Notes under the pieces: generated by a model
The model's input: the letters and a program-made list of their open reading frames with translations, nothing else
What the model was told of the DNA's origin: nothing
Database searches by the model: none
Assembly (NCBI GenBank): GCA_031287975.1
Contig: JAITSF010000059.1
Location: 1-7,279 of the forward strand
Source of the DNA: Candidatus Nomurabacteria bacterium
GTDB taxonomy: Bacteria > Patescibacteriota > Saccharimonadia > Saccharimonadales > Saccharimonadaceae
Direction of reading: 5' to 3'
Length of the DNA: 7,279 nt
Position numbers and translations under genes: made by a program
Shown: one piece after another, positions 1-7,279 of the stretch
How the letters are laid out: every line of letters starts with the position of its first letter
Numbering within the stretch: the stretch's first letter is position 1

Positions 1-1246
1 CGGCGATTGGCAATGGTTCGCCGAGCAAAAAGCCCAACAAACCGACCTGCTTTCGTTCTTAGCCAATCGCTATGAAACTTGGACTTCGCGTTTACTAATG
101 GAAATGGCGACTTGGTGGTTAGCTGACAATCTCGGTCTGTTTGTGGTGTTAACTTTGTTTTGGGCTGGGATGTTGCTATACTCGCTGCTGGATATTTTGC
201 GACTTGAAAAAGCTAATCATAGACTATTATTGACGGCGGCAGTTTGTTTGTTGATACCGTTTTCGATACACTACTCCGCCGGATTTTTCGCCACCACCAT
301 CAACTATTTATGGCCAGTCGCGGCGGCGTTGTTTGTAATTTCAGTAATGTTTAGAATTGCCAGAAAACAAAGAGTATCGATCGCGCGATACGTCGCGGCT
401 TCCAGCGCGTTATCCTTCGCGATTTTTTCTGAACAAGCGGCAGTTGTATTGTTAACTTCGAGTGTCCCGTTGCTGATTTATATAATCCGCCAGAAAAAAC
501 TTTCCGCCAAACGGCTTGTTTTTCCAATCTCGACGATTATATTTTCGCTAGGCGGAATTATCAACACACTACTTTGTCCCGGTAACCGCATTCGCGGTGT
601 CGAAGCCGTTCAAGGATTCTTTGCGGGCTATTTCGATATCAGCCTTTTCCATAAACTCGACATAGTTTTTTGCAAAATGTTTTACGACATTTTTTTGCAG
701 CCCATGACGATAGTTGTTTTGCTGTGCGCGCTGCTTGTTTATATAGCTTGCAAACAAAAAAACTTGGTTGCGGTCTGGCTGGCTGGAATCCCGCTGGTCG
801 TTTCCGGATTGCGGCTGTTAAATGAACTAAATATTGTCACTAACGAAGGTATGGGAGGCTGGAACGGTTTATCCAACCCCGATCTGATTTTCAATCTTTT
901 TTCTAAAATGGATTATCTGCGAGATTACGTGTTGGTATCATATGTTCCCAAAACTTTAATCCGCGAGCCGCTGACGTTTGTACCGGAGCTAGTGGCGCTG
1001 GCAATTGTCGGCTGTTTAGTGGCGAGCATTGTTCTGATTGTTAAGGACAAATGCCTTAAAGCTGCTTACTTATCAGCCCTAACAGTGGCGGTGATTAGCT
1101 ATGGTATTATGGCATTTACCCCCACAATCTATGTTTCAGCCACCCGTCCCTATCTGTTTTTCTATGTAATAGTTGTCGCGGTGTTAGTGTCGCTGTTTAT
1201 CAATCGGCAAGAAATTATTAAAAAATCTGGTAAAATAAAGTTATGA
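1..1246 (+). CDS. Multi-pass membrane protein, DUF6056 / GT-C-like (5' truncated by window edge)
   Basis: The reading frame is open from base 2, so the gene starts upstream of the window. The first ATG in frame (98) is internal, and 414 residues are visible. The protein is strongly hydrophobic, with about nine or ten likely membrane helices. Counting from the Met at 98, clear ones are at about 12-34, 43-63, 68-86, 97-130 (probably two), 140-159, 203-218, 296-315, 324-341 and 351-368. Landmarks are RYETWTSR just before that Met, INYLWP (69-73 region), SEQAA (111-115), CPGNRIR (160-166) and FTPTIYVSATR (340-350). I recall these as hallmarks of the DUF6056 group of glycosyltransferase-like membrane proteins found in cell-surface polysaccharide loci. 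That family assignment is from memory and no catalytic residue is proven. The TGA stop overlaps the next start as ATGA (1243-1246), so it is the first visible gene of a tightly coupled operon. A possible role is a GT-C enzyme using a lipid-linked sugar. A Wzy-like polymerase or an uncharacterised glycan transporter cannot be excluded. Confidence 0.8.
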   Translation, partial: GDWQWFAEQKAQQTDLLSFLANRYETWTSRLLMEMATWWLADNLGLFVVLTLFWAGMLLYSLLDILRLEKANHRLLLTAAVCLLIPFSIHYSAGFFATTINYLWPVAAALFVISVMFRIARKQRVSIARYVAASSALSFAIFSEQAAVVLLTSSVPLLIYIIRQKKLSAKRLVFPISTIIFSLGGIINTLLCPGNRIRGVEAVQGFFAGYFDISLFHKLDIVFCKMFYDIFLQPMTIVVLLCALLVYIACKQKNLVAVWLAGIPLVVSGLRLLNELNIVTNEGMGGWNGLSNPDLIFNLFSKMDYLRDYVLVSYVPKTLIREPLTFVPELVALAIVGCLVASIVLIVKDKCLKAAYLSALTVAVISYGIMAFTPTIYVSATRPYLFFYVIVVAVLVSLFINRQEIIKKSGKIKL

Positions 1247-1950
1247 AAAAACAACCCAACACCGTTATCATCATACCGGCCTACAACGAAAGCATCATTA
1301 TCTCCGAAGTTATAAAAACCGCCGCTCACGCTGCTAAAGCTCAAAATATTTCGGTCGATATTCTAGTCGTCAATGACAAATCGACCGACGATACTTCTGC
1401 CAAAGCTCAAAAAGCCGGCGCTATTGTAATCGATCATATTATCAATCGCGGTGTGGGTGGGGCAACTTCGACCGGCCTAAAATACGCCAAGCAAAAAAAC
1501 TACCACCAAGCCGCCACTATGGATGCCGACGGTCAACACGATCCGCAAGACGTTATGAATTGTCTAAAACAAATCAAAGTCGCCAAAGCCGACTTGCTTA
1601 TCGGTTCGCGCCTATCCAACAAACACGGCATGAGCCTAGTCAAAAGGATTGGTAACAACGGACTAAGTTTCATCACTTGGCTATTGTTTGGCGTTAAAGT
1701 TTCTGATTCTCAATCGGGCTTAAGAGTGTTTTCGCGCAAAGCTATCCAAACTCTCGACTGGCAATCCGCCGGATATGAATTCTGCTCGGAACAGCTTTGG
1801 CGCGCCAAGCAAGCCAAATTGGTTGTAGCCGAATATCCGGTCAAAGCTATTTACACCAAATATAGTAAGTCCAAAGGTCAAAACAACTGGAATGGTGTCA
1901 ACATCGTCAAGTCGTTAATAAAAATGAAAATCAAGGAGATACTAGGATGA
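1243..1950 (+). CDS. GT2 glycosyltransferase, dolichyl-phosphate-mannose-synthase-like, soluble
   Basis: This 235-residue protein has a family 2 (GT-A fold) glycosyltransferase domain spanning nearly its whole length. Visible motifs are the N-terminal strand and loop IIIPAYNES (9-17), the nucleotide-binding VVNDKSTDDT (42-51), the DXD-type metal site DADGQHDP (94-101), the acceptor-side DSQSGLRVFS (155-164) and YTKYSKSKGQ (204-213). The pattern is that of polyprenyl-phosphate sugar synthases (DPM1-like), which move a sugar from a nucleotide donor to a polyprenyl phosphate on the inner face of the membrane. The donor sugar cannot be read from the sequence. It has no membrane helices, unlike the second GT2 enzyme downstream. 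The ATG at 1243 overlaps the previous stop and the TGA overlaps the next start. No Shine-Dalgarno sequence is visible before 1243, so its translation probably depends on coupling to the upstream gene. Confidence 0.93.
   Translation: MKKQPNTVIIIPAYNESIIISEVIKTAAHAAKAQNISVDILVVNDKSTDDTSAKAQKAGAIVIDHIINRGVGGATSTGLKYAKQKNYHQAATMDADGQHDPQDVMNCLKQIKVAKADLLIGSRLSNKHGMSLVKRIGNNGLSFITWLLFGVKVSDSQSGLRVFSRKAIQTLDWQSAGYEFCSEQLWRAKQAKLVVAEYPVKAIYTKYSKSKGQNNWNGVNIVKSLIKMKIKEILG
1933..1938 (+). promoter_or_regulatory. Ribosome binding site AAGGAG
   Basis: AAGGAG lies 8 nt before the ATG at 1947, inside the last codons of the preceding glycosyltransferase gene. It confirms the start of the DUF2304-like gene despite the 4-bp overlap. 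Confidence 0.8.
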
Positions 1951-2303
1951 TTAGATACGCTTTGTTGGTAATATTAAACGCCCCAATTGTGTTTTTGGGA
2001 TTGACTAACGCTCTGACCAATTACAAATTACACAAAATTTCTAAAGAAAGATTTATTGGTCGGCTGGCGATTTGGTTGGTAATTTTAATTTGTGTGGCGT
2101 TGGCGTTTCCGATTTACAACTACCTTTCCGGTCGCGAACTGTTTGAAATTTATGATGTTAGCTTGCTTAACATCGTCCTAACTACAACGGTAATTTATCT
2201 AATCTACATTATCAACCACCAACGTCAAAAAATCGAACTGCTGGAAAATACCCTTCGAAAATTCCACGAAGAAATTTCCATAAAACTTTCGGAGAAAAAA
2301 TGA
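1947..2303 (+). CDS. Small DUF2304-like membrane protein
   Basis: This 118-residue protein has three predicted membrane helices (about 2-22, 38-60 and 72-90) and a charged, probably coiled-coil tail (91-115, rich in Q, K, E and L). The length, the RLAIWLVILICVALAFP segment at 39-55 and the helical tail after the last membrane span fit the DUF2304 family. Members of this family commonly sit beside DPM1-like GT2 genes; no biochemical function is known to me. Here the gene lies between two GT2 genes with ATGA overlaps on both sides and has a strong ribosome binding site. A reasonable inference is that it is a membrane partner or anchor for the soluble GT2 enzyme just upstream, or part of a polyprenyl-phosphate-sugar machine. 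The family call is from pattern memory. Confidence 0.85.
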   Translation: MIRYALLVILNAPIVFLGLTNALTNYKLHKISKERFIGRLAIWLVILICVALAFPIYNYLSGRELFEIYDVSLLNIVLTTTVIYLIYIINHQRQKIELLENTLRKFHEEISIKLSEKK

Positions 2304-3226
2304 GCAAGTCGATCACAGTCCTAATTCCGACTTATAACGAAGAGTCGGTTTTGCCCGATTTGTTCAATAGGCTGAACAAATTGTCAGCTAGTTTACCGAA
2401 ATATAATTGGCAGTTTTTGTTTGTGAACGACGGCTCGCGCGACAAATCGCTGCAGTTGATTAAAAAACAAGCCGAAACCAACAAACAAATTCACTACATC
2501 GACCTATCGCGTAACTACGGTCAAGAAATCGCCATTATGGCTGGTATCGACCACACCGACACCGACGCGCTGGTTATTATTGATGCCGACTTGCAAGATC
2601 CGCCAGAGCTAATTCCCAAAATGATCGAAATTTGGGAAAGCGGCTTTGACGATGTTTATGCTCGGCGCGTTAGCCGCGCTGGCGAAAGCTGGTTGAAAAA
2701 GCTAACCAGCTGGGGCTTTTACCGAGTTTTACAAAAGTCAACCCACGTGCCGATCCAACGCGACGTCGGTAACTTCCGGCTGTTCGACAAAAAATGCATC
2801 GAAGCTCTCCAGCAAGTTCGCGAAACTAACCGCTACAACCGCGCGCTGTTCAGCTGGATCGGTTACCAAAAGCAAGAAATCGAATACCACCGCGCACCGC
2901 GCGCCGCCGGCAAAACCAAATGGAACTATCGCCAACTTATCAACCTCGCCATCGACGGCATTACCAGTTTCACTACCACGCCGCTCCGCATCTCCGCCGT
3001 CATCGGCTTTCTAATTTCGCTGGGCACAATTATCTACATCATCGTGATTATCTTGCAAACTATTTTCAACATCAACTACCAACCTGGTTATCCGTCAATG
3101 ATGGCTACCATACTTTTCTTAGGTGGCGTTCAACTCTTGTCGCTCGGTATCATCGGCGAATACATCGGCCGCATCTTTACCGAAACCAAGAACCGCCCGC
3201 TTTACTTTATTCAAGAGAAGAAATAG
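2300..3226 (+). CDS. GtrB-type bactoprenol-phosphate sugar transferase (GT2 with two C-terminal membrane helices)
   Basis: This 308-residue protein has the usual length and layout of GtrB/ArnC/DPM1-like bacterial enzymes. The GT2 domain covers about 4-225 with LIPTYNEE (8-15), FVNDGSRD (41-48), the metal site DADLQDPPE (95-103), RDVGNFRLFD (154-163) and the acceptor-side RAAGKTKWNY (201-210). Two membrane helices follow (about 230-256 and 266-289), and then a cytosolic end IGRIFTETKNRPLY (289-302), which is characteristic of the group. The expected reaction is transfer of a sugar from a nucleotide donor to undecaprenyl phosphate at the inner leaflet. Glucose, galactose and GlcNAc are all possible donors. 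Its ATG overlaps the DUF2304 stop, and GGAG at 2291-2294 serves as ribosome binding site. It is the last gene of the + operon and faces gtrA, its usual partner, across the convergent gap. Confidence 0.93.
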   Translation: MSKSITVLIPTYNEESVLPDLFNRLNKLSASLPKYNWQFLFVNDGSRDKSLQLIKKQAETNKQIHYIDLSRNYGQEIAIMAGIDHTDTDALVIIDADLQDPPELIPKMIEIWESGFDDVYARRVSRAGESWLKKLTSWGFYRVLQKSTHVPIQRDVGNFRLFDKKCIEALQQVRETNRYNRALFSWIGYQKQEIEYHRAPRAAGKTKWNYRQLINLAIDGITSFTTTPLRISAVIGFLISLGTIIYIIVIILQTIFNINYQPGYPSMMATILFLGGVQLLSLGIIGEYIGRIFTETKNRPLYFIQEKK

Positions 3227-3237
3227 CGACAGCTCGA

Positions 3238-3385
3238 GCGACTGGGCTCCGGAAGGCGCTTCGGTTTTGTCGAAAAATCTTTTTGATTTTCTCCGGCGAA
3301 AGCCGAATATGCTTCGGTGATTCGTCGGAGGAAGAAAAAGATTTTTCAAGGTCAAAACCGACCGCGTCTTCTGGAGCCTAGTCGT
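3238..3385. repeat. Long imperfect inverted repeat (about 63 paired positions) between convergent operons
   Basis: The two arms fold back on each other along almost the full gap. 3238-3259 pairs with 3364-3385 (18 Watson-Crick plus 4 G-U); 3261-3269 pairs with 3353-3361 (9 perfect); 3272-3284 pairs with 3335-3347 (13 perfect). 3287-3290 pairs with 3331-3334 (2 Watson-Crick plus 2 G-U); 3291-3300 pairs with 3321-3330 (9 plus 1 G-U); 3303-3307 pairs with 3313-3317 around a 5-nt loop. An extra AGCT/AGCT pair flanks it (3231-3234 with 3389-3392). Every in-register mismatch is a G-U wobble if the + strand is the RNA. The right arm contains the stop codon of gtrA. No target-site duplication is evident. 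It is much longer than an ordinary terminator and may be a MITE-like or genome-specific palindromic element. Confidence 0.85.
3272..3347. terminator. Probable bidirectional intrinsic terminator (core of the inverted repeat)
   Basis: The inner stem (3279-3300 with 3321-3340) carries a GC-rich section CTCCGGCGAA / TTCGTCGGAG. On the + strand it is followed directly by ATTTTT (3341-3346). On the - strand the mirror-image T-tract comes from the A-run at 3273-3277. It lies between the stop of the rightward operon (3226) and the stop of the leftward operon (3378), where a two-way terminator is expected. The U-tracts are short (5 nt), so termination strength is uncertain. Confidence 0.6.
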
Positions 3386-3803
3386 GAGAGCTCTTCTTAA
3401 ACACAATATATTTATAAGTCACAAAATTCCAACTAAGCGACGCCGCCACCGAAACCAACTTCGGCAAACTAACCCGCCAAACTTCCGCCCATTCTGCCGG
3501 CATTAGCGGCACTAACAGGGCAATAATTCCATTACCAATCACCCACATACCGATAATCGTAAACACCAAAAACAGCGCCGCCTCGCGCGCGTAATTTTTC
3601 CCAGCGGCCCGAAAAGTCCATTTTTTATTTAACCCAAAACTCATCGCCATACAAAGTCCGGTCGAAACCGTGTTAGCCAAAATTATCGGCACACCAAACA
3701 CCACCGCCAAAACATTCAAAATTACAAAATCGCAAAAAGTATTCAAAAACCCCACTAACCCAAAACGAATTTTCTCAGCATGTTTGGAAACTAGGTTTTC
3801 CAT
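3378..3803 (-). CDS. gtrA: GtrA-like membrane protein (putative lipid-linked sugar flippase)
   Basis: This 141-residue protein has four predicted membrane helices (about 13-34, 38-58, 74-98 and 113-135), the standard GtrA topology and size. Family features seen are KIRFGLVGFLNTFCDFVI near the N terminus, the NKKWTF turn (59-64) after helix 2, and the closing WNFVTYKYIVF (125-135). GtrA proteins are thought to move undecaprenyl-phosphate-linked sugars, made by GtrB-type enzymes, across the membrane; the transport activity is mostly inferred from genetics. It is the last gene of the rml operon, starting 3 nt after the rmlA stop. Only a weak GGTG precedes its start, which suggests coupled translation. 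Its last residues (SSHD) and its stop lie in the right arm of the long inverted repeat, so the C-terminal tail may have been shaped by that element. Confidence 0.92.
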   Translation of the reverse strand: MENLVSKHAEKIRFGLVGFLNTFCDFVILNVLAVVFGVPIILANTVSTGLCMAMSFGLNKKWTFRAAGKNYAREAALFLVFTIIGMWVIGNGIIALLVPLMPAEWAEVWRVSLPKLVSVAASLSWNFVTYKYIVFKKSSHD

Positions 3804-3806
3804 AAT

Positions 3807-4661
3807 CTACACCAAATAATTGCCATAGCCAGATTTTTTTAGCGGCTTGGCCAACTCATCAAGCTGGGCTTTAGTGATAAAACCTTCCTCAAACGCAGTT
3901 TTTTCCGGCGAGCCGATTATCGTGCCGGTGCGTTTTTGTAAAACCCGAACGAAGTCTGCCGCGTCCACCATCGAGTCAATTGTACCGGTGTCCAGCCAAA
4001 CGTCCGACTCGTCTAAAGTTTCCACCTGCAACTTGCCACGCTTCAAATACTCCTCGTTAATCGAAGTAATTTCTAGTTCGCCGCGCTCAGACGGCTTAAT
4101 TTTTTTAGCGATCTCAACCACATCATTATCATAAAAATACAACCCAATCACCGCATAGTTCGACTTCGGGGTCGCCGGCTTTTCCTCGATCGACTTAGCG
4201 TTCATATTCTTATCAAACTCCACCACACCATATCTCTCCGGATCAGAAACCTGATAAGCAAAGATAATTCCGCCGTCCGGATCAGAAGCCCGCTTCAGCT
4301 TGCTGCTAATATTATTCTGCATACCGTAAAACAAGTTGTCGCCCAGAACCAACGCCACTTTGTCGCGACCGATAAACGGCTCGCCAATAATAAAAGCCTG
4401 CGCCAAACCGTCCGGACTAGGCTGAATCGCGTACTCAATATGAAGCCCCCACTGCGAACCATCGCCCAGCAAATCCACAAACAATTGGTTATGTTCCGGC
4501 GTAGTAACCATCAAAATCTCTTTGATACCGGCTTGTAGTAGAGTTGTCAACGGATAATAAATCATCGGTTTATCATAAATCGGCATCAACTGCTTGGAAA
4601 TACCTTTAGTAATCGGCCACAGTCGTGAACCACTGCCGCCCGCTAAAATTATTCCTTTCAT
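3807..4661 (-). CDS. rmlA: Glucose-1-phosphate thymidylyltransferase RmlA
   Basis: This 284-residue enzyme joins dTTP and glucose-1-phosphate to give dTDP-glucose and pyrophosphate, the first step of dTDP-L-rhamnose synthesis in the cytosol. The nucleotidyltransferase signature GGSGSRLWP is at 8-16 (the common form is GTRL, so Thr is replaced by Ser). It is followed by [16 protein letters not shown] (23-38), the LLGDGSQWG segment (64-72), [11 protein letters not shown] (80-90), the metal-binding LGDN (106-109), EEKP (159-162), [13 protein letters not shown] (194-206) and WLDTGT (222-227). Length and motif order match the short RmlA type. The ATG overlaps the rmlD stop as ATGA, with a strong AAGGAGGG ribosome binding site 3 nt before the start codon. 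It is the fourth gene of the leftward operon. Confidence 0.96.
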   Translation of the reverse strand: MKGIILAGGSGSRLWPITKGISKQLMPIYDKPMIYYPLTTLLQAGIKEILMVTTPEHNQLFVDLLGDGSQWGLHIEYAIQPSPDGLAQAFIIGEPFIGRDKVALVLGDNLFYGMQNNISSKLKRASDPDGGIIFAYQVSDPERYGVVEFDKNMNAKSIEEKPATPKSNYAVIGLYFYDNDVVEIAKKIKPSERGELEITSINEEYLKRGKLQVETLDESDVWLDTGTIDSMVDAADFVRVLQKRTGTIIGSPEKTAFEEGFITKAQLDELAKPLKKSGYGNYLV

Positions 4662-5518
4662 TTTCCCTCCTTAATTGCTTTCATTATATAAGTTTTTAAC
4701 TCTTCCTGCCAATTTTTCGGCCCAAACCCAACCGCTCGTAACTTATCCAAGTTTAAGTCGGAATTCTTGGGGCGCGGCGCGATATTTTGTTTGCCCGCGA
4801 GATACCGCTCAGTCGAAATCCGCCTTACCGGTAAATCAATCCCTACATCCGCAAAGATCTCCTCCGTAATTTCCGCCCAAGATTTCACTGGCCCAGAATT
4901 TGTAATATTATAAACACCATACTCAGCCTTATTTTCTAACAAAAACTTAATCGCTCGCGCCAACTCGTCCGCAAAAGTCAACCGTCCAAATTGATCATCC
5001 ACCACACTCGGCGAAACACCCTTTCGCCCCAAATCAAGCATCGTCCTTACAAAATTCCCACCGTCGCCAATCACCCAACTCGCCCGTAGCAAATAACTTT
5101 TCGCTAACTTCAAAACAATTTCATCGCCCACCGCTTTGGTCTGTCCGTAAACATTTATAGGCGACATTACTTCATTCTCCAGATGATCAGATTTCGTACC
5201 ATCAAACACATAATCAGTCGAAATATGTACTAAAATCAAATCGCGTTTTCCCGCCACATCCGCCAAATTCGCTAACCCATCGACATTTATCCGCCGCGCC
5301 AACGCCGCGCCCTCGTCCGTTTCAGCACCGTCAACATTAGTATAAGCCGCCGCGTTAATAATAATTTTAACATCCGTCCAATCAAAATTATCCAACAAAT
5401 TTTTATCAGTAATATCTAATATCTCGCGATCGCCGGCCCTAGCCTTCGGCAACAGCGTCCGTAAAGCCCGTCCCAACTGACCATTAGCGCCAGTTATCAA
5501 GATACTTTTTTCGTCCAT
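4658..5518 (-). CDS. rmlD: dTDP-4-dehydrorhamnose reductase RmlD
   Basis: This 286-residue short-chain dehydrogenase/reductase makes the last step, reducing dTDP-4-keto-L-rhamnose to dTDP-L-rhamnose with NAD(P)H. The Rossmann glycine motif GANGQLG is at 10-16. Then come [12 protein letters not shown] (55-66), the catalytic Thr-Asp-Tyr region [10 protein letters not shown] (99-108), the active-site pair Y124/K128 in [18 protein letters not shown] (145-157), the substrate-side [14 protein letters not shown] (174-187) and the C-terminal [14 protein letters not shown] (247-260). Length is normal for a stand-alone RmlD. The start codon directly abuts the TAA of rmlC with no gap, and GGAG at 5525-5528 (6 nt before the ATG) supports this start. 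The TGA overlaps the rmlA start. Confidence 0.95.
   Translation of the reverse strand: MDEKSILITGANGQLGRALRTLLPKARAGDREILDITDKNLLDNFDWTDVKIIINAAAYTNVDGAETDEGAALARRINVDGLANLADVAGKRDLILVHISTDYVFDGTKSDHLENEVMSPINVYGQTKAVGDEIVLKLAKSYLLRASWVIGDGGNFVRTMLDLGRKGVSPSVVDDQFGRLTFADELARAIKFLLENKAEYGVYNITNSGPVKSWAEITEEIFADVGIDLPVRRISTERYLAGKQNIAPRPKNSDLNLDKLRAVGFGPKNWQEELKTYIMKAIKEGK
4665..4672 (-). promoter_or_regulatory. Ribosome binding site AAGGAGGG for rmlA
   Basis: Read on the - strand, AAGGAGGG ends 3 nt before the rmlA ATG (4661). It is a near-perfect anti-16S match inside the rmlD 3' end. The spacing from the GGAGG core is at the short end of normal. Confidence 0.75.
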
Positions 5519-6066
5519 TTAAAACTCCATTGCGGTTATCTCGCTCAATTTCGGATTACCCAAATCTTTTTCAGAAATCACTGCTTGTTTCAAATCTATC
5601 GGCCAAGGAATCCCCAACTGCTGGTCAGCCAAATGCACTGCCAGATACTGCAAATTCGGCGACCAATGAGCGTTTACTAAATAAGTATAAACTGTGTTTT
5701 CCGTCAAAGTCTGAAACCCATTCGCCACCCCGCGCGGAATAAACAACGCCTTGCTCTCGTCGATTTCGGTGTAATAAACATTGCCAAAACTTTCTCCAGC
5801 CCGCAGATCCACCCACGCCCCAAACACTCGCCCGCGCCCGCCGACCGCAATATACTTATCCCACGGCTCAGCGTGCAGCCCACGTGTTACTCCAACTTGC
5901 TCATTAAACGAAATATTATTTTGAATCGGCTGGAACTCAGCCGGCAGCCCCAACTCGACCAACTTCGCCTTTTGGAAATTCTCCTTAAAATATCCGCGCG
6001 TATCGGCGTGAACATCGAGATCAAACTCAATCATCCCCGGAATTTGCTCAATCAATTTAGCCCTCA

Positions 6067-6067
<1 letters not shown>
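5519..6067 (-). CDS. rmlC: dTDP-4-dehydrorhamnose 3,5-epimerase family protein RmlC (variant subtype)
   Basis: This 182-residue cupin protein is expected to epimerise dTDP-4-keto-6-deoxyglucose at C3 and C5 to give dTDP-4-keto-L-rhamnose. Family landmarks are DTRGYFKENF (22-31), QNNISFNEQVGVTRGLHAEPWDKY (49-72, with the catalytic His at 65), GRVFGAWVDLRAGESFGN (79-96), IPRGVANGFQTL (110-121), the YLVNAHWSPNLQY segment (129-141) and IPWPIDL (153-159). It differs from classic RmlC: RGLHyQ reads RGLHAEPWD, AHGF reads ANGF, and the usual Tyr-Tyr pair near the active site reads His-Trp. I recall this subtype from Actinobacteria, where it can be fused to RmlD in one polypeptide. Here it is separate but abuts rmlD with zero spacing and lies between rmlB and rmlD, so the role is well supported by context. 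The start overlaps the rmlB stop as TAATG. Confidence 0.9.
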
Positions 6068-7083
<1,016 letters not shown>

Positions 7084-7130
7084 CATCTGCCCAAAAACCA
7101 AAAACTCTATGGCTGTCCAAACTCAATATT

Positions 7131-7159
7131 ATTATAGGTTTGACCTAAAATAGCAACAA
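7131..7159 (-). promoter_or_regulatory. Probable sigma70-type promoter of the rml operon
   Basis: On the - strand TTGTTG (7154-7159) and a perfect TATAAT (7131-7136) are separated by exactly 17 bp. The -35 keeps the key TTG. Transcription would start near 7124, giving a 5' leader of about 55 nt before the rmlB ATG. The spacer contains a small palindrome, TAGGT-caa-ACCTA (7135-7147), which overlaps the -10 box and could be an operator, but five base pairs are too few to claim it. The region is A+T-rich compared with the genes. Confidence 0.6.
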
Positions 7160-7173
7160 TAAGACACCCTGAA

Positions 7174-7279
7174 CTAATCCCCAACAACCCCCCTCATATA
7201 ATCCTCTGGAGAATAAAACAGCTCTGGTCGGTTATGCCTAGCCATCCACTCATTTAAGACCAGCTGGAAGTCTCTAGTC
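7174..7279 (-). CDS. Possible 3' end of an unidentified leftward gene (partial)
   Basis: On the - strand a frame runs open from the window edge to a TAG at 7174-7176, giving 34 residues that end with LNEWMARHNRPELFYSPEDY and then a short tail MRGVVGD. The composition looks protein-like, and the W...HN.RPE...SPEDY spacing faintly recalls the C-terminal end of integrase-core transposases, but it is shorter than that motif and I do not recognise the family. A 34-codon open run can occur by chance, so this is tentative. If real, the gap to rmlB is about 105 bp and holds the rml promoter, with no clear terminator for this gene. Confidence 0.35.
   Translation of the reverse strand, partial: TRDFQLVLNEWMARHNRPELFYSPEDYMRGVVGD

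Noticed and set aside
98..1246. Start of the first gene at the ATG at 98
   Set aside because: The frame is open to the window edge, the upstream residues include the family-like RYETWTSR motif, and no ribosome binding site precedes 98.
1243..2303. TGA as a sense codon (glycine code of some CPR lineages)
   Set aside because: TGA ends four genes at the expected protein lengths, three of them in ATGA overlaps with the next start in the + operon. No conserved domain contains an in-frame TGA.
2920..3381. 153-codon open frame on the + strand overlapping the end of the GtrB-type gene and the hairpin
   Set aside because: It is an out-of-frame shadow of a clearly conserved GT2 gene. Its protein is rich in His and Arg with no domain pattern and runs on only because the inverted repeat lacks stops in that frame.
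3119..3406. 95-codon - strand frame across the convergent gap
   Set aside because: It covers the inverted repeat and the antisense of the GtrB-type gene, also overlaps gtrA in another frame, and has no recognisable protein features.
7135..7147. TAGGT-ttg-ACCTA palindrome as a terminator
   Set aside because: The stem is only five base pairs, has no T-tract after a GC-rich stem, and overlaps the -10 box. It is at most a possible operator.

Overview
The window looks like a bacterial surface-polysaccharide / glycan-modification locus. It is compact, uses the standard bacterial code (TGA ends four genes, three of them at ATGA stop/start overlaps on the + strand) and has almost no intergenic space. 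The RmlB and RmlC variants resemble, from memory, those of Actinobacteria and some Candidate Phyla Radiation (Saccharibacteria-like) genomes. A small-genome Patescibacteria/Saccharibacteria host is my best guess, but it is an inference from gene style and cannot be proven from this window.

Layout. Positions 1-3226 hold a rightward (+) operon whose promoter lies outside the window. It carries the 3' part of a multi-pass membrane protein (DUF6056/GT-C-like), a soluble dolichyl-phosphate-mannose-synthase-like GT2 glycosyltransferase, a small DUF2304-like membrane protein, and a GtrB-type GT2 glycosyltransferase with two C-terminal membrane helices. All three internal junctions are 4-bp ATGA overlaps. 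Positions 3378-7068 hold a leftward (-) operon in the order rmlB, rmlC, rmlD, rmlA, gtrA, again with junctions of -4 to +3 bp. The two operons converge on a 151-bp gap filled by a very long imperfect inverted repeat. Its core is a plausible bidirectional terminator, and its right arm runs into the last codons and stop of gtrA. Upstream of rmlB (7069-7173) there is a good sigma70-type promoter (TTGTTG-17 bp-TATAAT), and beyond it a short open frame that may be the 3' end of another leftward gene.

How the genes work together. RmlA, RmlB, RmlC and RmlD together make dTDP-L-rhamnose from glucose-1-phosphate and dTTP. The two GT2 enzymes belong to the group that loads a sugar onto a polyprenyl-phosphate carrier. 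GtrA is the small membrane protein thought to flip such a lipid-linked sugar. The DUF6056-like protein is a candidate for the membrane enzyme that uses the lipid-linked sugar outside the cell. The locus can therefore be read as rhamnose-nucleotide supply plus a GtrA/GtrB/GT-C-type glycosylation module divided between two converging operons.
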